From IMG/VR virus record IMGVR_UViG_3300031227_000438, positions 1 through 23,513 of that record: a stretch of DNA of 23,513 bases; one strand, given 5' to 3'. Numbering within the stretch: the stretch's first letter is position 1; the number at the start of each line of letters is the position of its first letter. The notes beneath the pieces are model-generated. The model made no database searches. It was not told the DNA's origin and saw only the letters and a list, made by a program, of their open reading frames with translations. The DNA comes from a virus. This document shows, in pieces, positions 19,506 to 23,513 of this stretch. Made by a program: the position numbers and the translations under genes.

Positions 19506-22500
19506 GTGGAAAATCCGTTCTCGCAATTAAATAATTTATACAATAAACCTGAGATGCTCCCTGGAGAGGTCACACAGGTAGATCATTTATCTCCAGAGGA
19601 TAAAACACTTCTTCACAGGATAGGTCTTACTTCGGTTCAAGTACAACGCGATCTCCTTGCGGATTCTCAGATATTTTTTGATAGATATAACCTATACCAC
19701 CAGGTTGAGAAGTGTTTGCGAGGCGATACTAAGATAAGACTTCTTGATGGTTCAACTCCTACTATTAAGGAGATAGCAGATAGTCCTGATGAATATATCG
19801 GAAAGTATACTTTTAGTATTAATCCTGATACATTGGAGCTAGAACCCGATAAGATAATTTCAGCGGGGAAAACCCGTAGGGGTGCGCAGTTGGTTCGGGT
19901 ATATCTTGATACTAATGAGCATGTCGACTGTACACCAGATCATAGATTTATGCTGAGAGATGGAACCTACCGAGAGGCTCAATATCTTAAAGCAGAAGAT
20001 AGTTTAATGCCATTGTATCTTAAGTATCCGAGAGGTCCTCTTAAGGATTATTTACTGGTGTATAGGCCTAAAACCGATTCCTATTCTTTTGTTCATCGGA
20101 TAGTAGCAAAATTTCTCGATTCTACTTATAAAACTAGTCAAGGTAGGGTACCACACCATGTAGATTTTGATAAGTTGAATAACGATCCCTCTAATATTCA
20201 GGTAATGGATTCAACTGAGCATAAGAGATTCCATGGAAGTATTTGTAGAAAGAAACACAAACCTGATTGTAACTGTGGATCTTGTAGAGCTGGACGGGGT
20301 GAAAATAAGGGTAAGAACAATCCGTGTTACGGCAAACGCCCATGGAATTATGGGTTGACTAAAGAAACGGATCTTCGAATAGCTAAGATTTCTAAGAATT
20401 CAAATACGCAGGTTAAGAAAATATGCCAGGAATGTGGTATAGAGTTTCTTGCCTATTGTTATAGAGCAGAAGATATTAAGTATTGTTCAAATAAATGTGC
20501 TAATATAGCACAGGCAAAAGATCCTGTTGCTATAGAAAATCATAGAAGAGCTCGCGAGAGGGTAGCCGAAAAGGGACCTTCTCAAAAACAACTTGAACAC
20601 CTAAAGAAAGTTCATATAAAGAATACAAAATCAAAAGAGATACGAATTTGTCAATTTGAAGATTGTGATATTACTTTTGAAGTATCTCCTAGCAGTAAGA
20701 GGAAGTACTGCAGTAGGTTATGTGCAAATAAGGATATTGCAAAAAACAAAGACGCACAACAAAAACATAGTATCACTCAATCTAAAATGTGGGAGAATGA
20801 AGAGTATCGAAAAACTCAAGTGGAGAAGATACAAGCAGGAAGGCGGGAGAAAAATGAGGAAAGAAAATCTCAGTTAGCAGAGTGTCTTTTAAATCACAAG
20901 GTTGTGGAAGTGAAATTTTTACAAGAAAGAGAAGACACTTATGATATAACTACGGAGAAAAATCATAACTTTTCATTAAATGTAGGAATATTTGTTCATA
21001 ATAGTTTAGAGCATCCAATTGTTGGGGCAGCAACTGAGTTGTATGCGAACTATTGTTGTCTTACTGGAGATACTAAGATACCTCTTTTAGATGGTAGAAC
21101 ACTAACTATTAGAGAGATTTTAGATGAACATAGGGCGGGAGAAGAGAACTGGGTTTACTCTTGTGATAACAAAGGGAAGCCTCAACCTGCTAAGATCGTA
21201 AATGCAGTTAAACAAAAGCATACACCCAAGACTTTTCGAGTGTGGTTAGATAACGGGAAGTACGTGGATGCCAGTGATAACCACAAATTTGTAAAGAGAG
21301 ATGGGATTTTATGCAGAGCAGATGAGTTGGTAGTTGGTGATTCATTGATGCCACTATATAGAGCTACATCTAAGACTGGTCAACTATTAGTTTGGGATGT
21401 AAATGAATGGGAATGGGAACCTATCCATAAGGCATCTAAGCCTATACCGAATCAAACTGGTAAACGGCGAGAATTTTATTACTATCATAAAATAACAAAG
21501 ATAGAGTGTATTGGAGAACAAGAAGTTTATGATATAGAAGTAACTGGCAGTCATTTGTTTGGCTTAGATGTTGGTATTTATATTTCAAATACAGTTTTCT
21601 CGCCTATGCACAATGCCACAATCTGGATAACAAGTGAGAGTCCAACATACCAAAAGGAACTTACAAAATTATTAGATAGAATAGGTATTGAAGAGAAGAT
21701 ATTTGATTGGGCGTTTACGACGGGTTCATACGGAGATATGTTTGTAAAGGTGAATGGGATACCCGGGAAGGGCGTTATAGCTATAGATGATTCTGATCAC
21801 CCAATAAATATAAGTAGGGTAGATCATGAAGGAGTTTTGATAGGATATTATAAGACACCGGTAGGTCAATCTGGTGATCAGCAAAGATTAATGGCTCCAT
21901 GGGAGTACGTACATTTCAGATTGTTGGGAGGTAAGAAACAAAGACCACAGGCGGGCGATCAAAACTATGCAGAATATAGGACTGTTCATCTATTGACAGG
22001 TTTAAGATCAAAGCAGGTGACGACTAGATATGGTACATCTGTTATAATGAATGCTCTGGCTATTTATAAGAGGTTGAGGTTAGCAGAAGATAGTTTGTTG
22101 ATTGCCAGGTTGAGTAGAGGGCTCATTCGTTATGTTTGGAAACTCAAAGTGGACTCGTGTCTAAAAAATGATACTGAAATAGCTCTAATGGATGGAACAA
22201 ATCCGACTATTGGAGAGATGGCAGAAAACTCTGAGAAATATATTGGCAAATATGTTCTTACAGTTAATGAGAAGACAAGAAACTTAGAACCCAAGCAAAT
22301 TAAGAATGTAAAGAAGACCCGTCTTAACGCTCAGTTAGTAAAAGTACGTATAGACGAGAGAGGGAATCCAGAAGGTAAATCAGTTTCCTGTACTCCTGAT
22401 CATAAATTTATGTTAAGGGATGGAACGTATAAGGAGGCTCAGTATTTACAGCCTGGTGATTCTTTAATGCCCCACTATCATTGTTTGACTGGAAAAGAAC

Positions 22501-23513
22501 AGGATATAATTGAAGGTTATAGATTGGTATATGATCCAGGAGATGACGAGTATCGTCGAGAACACAGAGTAGCCGTTGGACCATTGAAGAAAGGTCAGAT
22601 TGTTCATCATAAAGATTTTGATAAGTTGAATAACGATCCTTCTAACCTTAAGGTTTTTGAGTCTCAAAGTGAACATGTTAGGTATCATCATGAACACAAT
22701 GAGAAGTATGGCTTCGCCATTAGTATGCCAGGAAAAAATAAATCCCAGGAGCATCTTGATAATATTGTTAAAGCAAGAAAAAGTAATGGTAAGCCCTGGC
22801 ACAGTGAAAAAACTAAGAAGGTGATGGGTGAAGTAAGAACTATAAAGATTGCTTCTGGAGAAATACTTCCTTCAATGACAGGTAAACATCATTCTGAGGA
22901 ATCTAATGAAAAGAACAGGCAAAGTCATTTAGGTATTACAAAAGAGGCTAACCCTAATTTGATTCAAAGTGAAGAAGCAAAGGATAAGAAGAGGGGTTCA
23001 AATAATTCCAATTGGGTTCCTTTAGAAACAAGAATTTGTGAATGCGGCTGTGAAGAAACATTTGAATGTAAGGTAAATAGCAAACAAAGATTTATTTACG
23101 GTCACAGTAATCGAGGTAGTTGTAACCCAAATAGCTCTGAAAGAAAAGAAGCTCAACTAACAGAATGTCTATTAAATCATAAAGTTATCTCTGTTGAGTG
23201 GCTAGAAGAAAGAGAAGACACCTACGACATTGAAATAGATGGTACTCCGAACTTCCCACTTACTGCCGGGGTATTTGTTCATAATTCAAATATGGAAGCA
23301 GTGGGAGAACTCATAGATCAATACAGTAGAGTGTTAAGAGAAGCTCGCAGTATGGATACGAGGGAAGGGAGTCCAAATTTTAATTCTAAGGAAAATCCCA
23401 TGGCATCCATCGAAGACATATTCATCCCGGTTTGGGACAACGTCGGCGATCTTACATTTGATAAGATAGGTGGAGAAACAGATATTAGATGGATTAGGGA
23501 TATTGAAGACTTA
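19506..23513 (+). CDS. T4 gp20-type portal protein with three inteins (3' end beyond the window)
   Basis: One open frame starts at GTG 19506, with GGAG five bases before, and continues for 1336 codons to the window end with no stop. Removing three inteins leaves 352 residues: MENPFSQLNNLYNKPEMLPG as N-terminus, SLEHPIVGAATELYANYC, TVFSPMHNATIWITSESPTY, EYVHFRLLGGKK, RYGTSVIMNALAIYKRLRL, SRGLIRYVWKLKVDS and SNMEAVGELIDQ, then MASIEDIFIPVWDN and TDIRWIRDIEDL. This order fits T4 gp20-like portals, the dodecameric ring through which TerL pumps DNA. The extein joins are smooth at all three sites. Portal and TerL are separated by about 9 kb of accessory genes. Confidence 0.9.
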   Translation, partial: MENPFSQLNNLYNKPEMLPGEVTQVDHLSPEDKTLLHRIGLTSVQVQRDLLADSQIFFDRYNLYHQVEKCLRGDTKIRLLDGSTPTIKEIADSPDEYIGKYTFSINPDTLELEPDKIISAGKTRRGAQLVRVYLDTNEHVDCTPDHRFMLRDGTYREAQYLKAEDSLMPLYLKYPRGPLKDYLLVYRPKTDSYSFVHRIVAKFLDSTYKTSQGRVPHHVDFDKLNNDPSNIQVMDSTEHKRFHGSICRKKHKPDCNCGSCRAGRGENKGKNNPCYGKRPWNYGLTKETDLRIAKISKNSNTQVKKICQECGIEFLAYCYRAEDIKYCSNKCANIAQAKDPVAIENHRRARERVAEKGPSQKQLEHLKKVHIKNTKSKEIRICQFEDCDITFEVSPSSKRKYCSRLCANKDIAKNKDAQQKHSITQSKMWENEEYRKTQVEKIQAGRREKNEERKSQLAECLLNHKVVEVKFLQEREDTYDITTEKNHNFSLNVGIFVHNSLEHPIVGAATELYANYCCLTGDTKIPLLDGRTLTIREILDEHRAGEENWVYSCDNKGKPQPAKIVNAVKQKHTPKTFRVWLDNGKYVDASDNHKFVKRDGILCRADELVVGDSLMPLYRATSKTGQLLVWDVNEWEWEPIHKASKPIPNQTGKRREFYYYHKITKIECIGEQEVYDIEVTGSHLFGLDVGIYISNTVFSPMHNATIWITSESPTYQKELTKLLDRIGIEEKIFDWAFTTGSYGDMFVKVNGIPGKGVIAIDDSDHPINISRVDHEGVLIGYYKTPVGQSGDQQRLMAPWEYVHFRLLGGKKQRPQAGDQNYAEYRTVHLLTGLRSKQVTTRYGTSVIMNALAIYKRLRLAEDSLLIARLSRGLIRYVWKLKVDSCLKNDTEIALMDGTNPTIGEMAENSEKYIGKYVLTVNEKTRNLEPKQIKNVKKTRLNAQLVKVRIDERGNPEGKSVSCTPDHKFMLRDGTYKEAQYLQPGDSLMPHYHCLTGKEQDIIEGYRLVYDPGDDEYRREHRVAVGPLKKGQIVHHKDFDKLNNDPSNLKVFESQSEHVRYHHEHNEKYGFAISMPGKNKSQEHLDNIVKARKSNGKPWHSEKTKKVMGEVRTIKIASGEILPSMTGKHHSEESNEKNRQSHLGITKEANPNLIQSEEAKDKKRGSNNSNWVPLETRICECGCEETFECKVNSKQRFIYGHSNRGSCNPNSSERKEAQLTECLLNHKVISVEWLEEREDTYDIEIDGTPNFPLTAGVFVHNSNMEAVGELIDQYSRVLREARSMDTREGSPNFNSKENPMASIEDIFIPVWDNVGDLTFDKIGGETDIRWIRDIEDL
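19713..21002 (+). mobile_element. Portal intein 1 (430 residues, HNH plus zinc ribbons)
   Basis: Begins at Cys (CLRGDTKIRLLDG), has block B CTPDHRFML, a C-terminal EREDTYDI ... FVHN, then Ser as +1. The endonuclease part has an HNH-like VPHHVDFDKLNNDPSNIQVM, a Cys-rich segment (CNCGSC), a NUMOD3-like NNPCYGKRPWNYGLTK, and two zinc ribbons (CQECGIEF ... YCSNKCAN and CQFEDCDITFE ... YCSRLCAN). Size fits a full homing intein. Confidence 0.92.
21057..21590 (+). mobile_element. Portal intein 2 (178-residue mini-intein)
   Basis: Starts at Cys (CLTGDTKIPLLDG), has ILDEHRAGEENWVYSCD, a variant block B (ASDNHKF), GDSLMPLY, and a C-terminal EVYDIEVTGSHLFGL, ending YISN before Thr. No endonuclease domain is present. 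The penultimate residue is Ser, not His, which is unusual. The start is close to that of the TerL intein. Confidence 0.88.
22158..23285 (+). mobile_element. Portal intein 3 (376 residues, HNH)
   Basis: Begins at Cys (CLKNDTEIALMDG), has block B CTPDHKFML, an HNH-like IVHHKDFDKLNNDPSNLKVF, NUMOD-like and zinc-ribbon parts (CECGCEETFECKVNSKQRF), and ends EREDTYDIEI ... FVHN before Ser. It resembles intein 1 over both splicing halves and the HNH region, and is probably its paralog. Confidence 0.92.

Noticed and set aside
20656-20877. 73-codon + strand frame
   Set aside because: It lies inside portal intein 1 in another frame; the intein frame is clearly the coding one.
22464-22802. 112-codon - strand frame
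   Set aside because: It is antisense to portal intein 3; no ribosome site, and the + strand frame has clear intein motifs.

Overview
The window looks like one coherent stretch of a tailed dsDNA bacteriophage (Caudoviricetes). The genes are A/T-rich, all on the + strand, closely packed or overlapping (ATGA and TAATG junctions), and mostly small. The phage hallmarks are a terminase large subunit (7078-10206) and a T4 gp20-type portal protein (19506 to the window end). The kdsA gene hints at a Gram-negative host, because Kdo is a lipopolysaccharide sugar; this is inference. I see no integrase, transposase or CRISPR array.

Layout. 1-2139: the tail of an unknown gene, an SMC/Rad50-like ATPase C-lobe, an HNH homing endonuclease and a hypoxanthine-type phosphoribosyltransferase. 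2141-4472: tiny genes, several of them membrane proteins, around a queD-like gene that carries a 57-residue zinc-ribbon insertion and a C-terminal Vsr-like nuclease. 4469-10206: a divergent GroES-like protein, a possible small terminase, an IscB RNA-guided nuclease with its upstream omega/HEARO RNA, and the large terminase, whose Walker A motif is split by an intein. 10211-14230: a sigma-like factor, a canonical GroES, a P-loop kinase, a MazG-type pyrophosphohydrolase, a dATP/dGTP diphosphohydrolase-type protein and two deoxyribosyltransferase-fold proteins, together a nucleotide and host-takeover module. 14217-15325: a frameshifted small gene, a zinc-finger peptide, a Cas4-like PD-(D/E)XK nuclease and a membrane peptide. 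15378-15551: tRNA-Leu(UAA) and tRNA-His(GUG). 15571-19305: small unknown genes, an HD phosphohydrolase and kdsA. 19306-19505: the only sizeable spacer, with hairpins and a weak terminator. 19506-23513: the portal gene, starting at GTG and running off the window, with three inteins.

The most striking theme is the density of homing-type elements on and beside the DNA-packaging genes. There are four inteins in two packaging proteins, an IscB/omegaRNA unit abutting terL, an HNH endonuclease beside hpt, and a QueD-nuclease fusion. The inteins form two families (TerL intein with portal intein 2; portal inteins 1 and 3). They share zinc-ribbon DNA-binding modules with each other and with the QueD insertion, which suggests exchange of parts among these elements inside one genome. 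All assignments come from reading motifs by eye; no database search was run.
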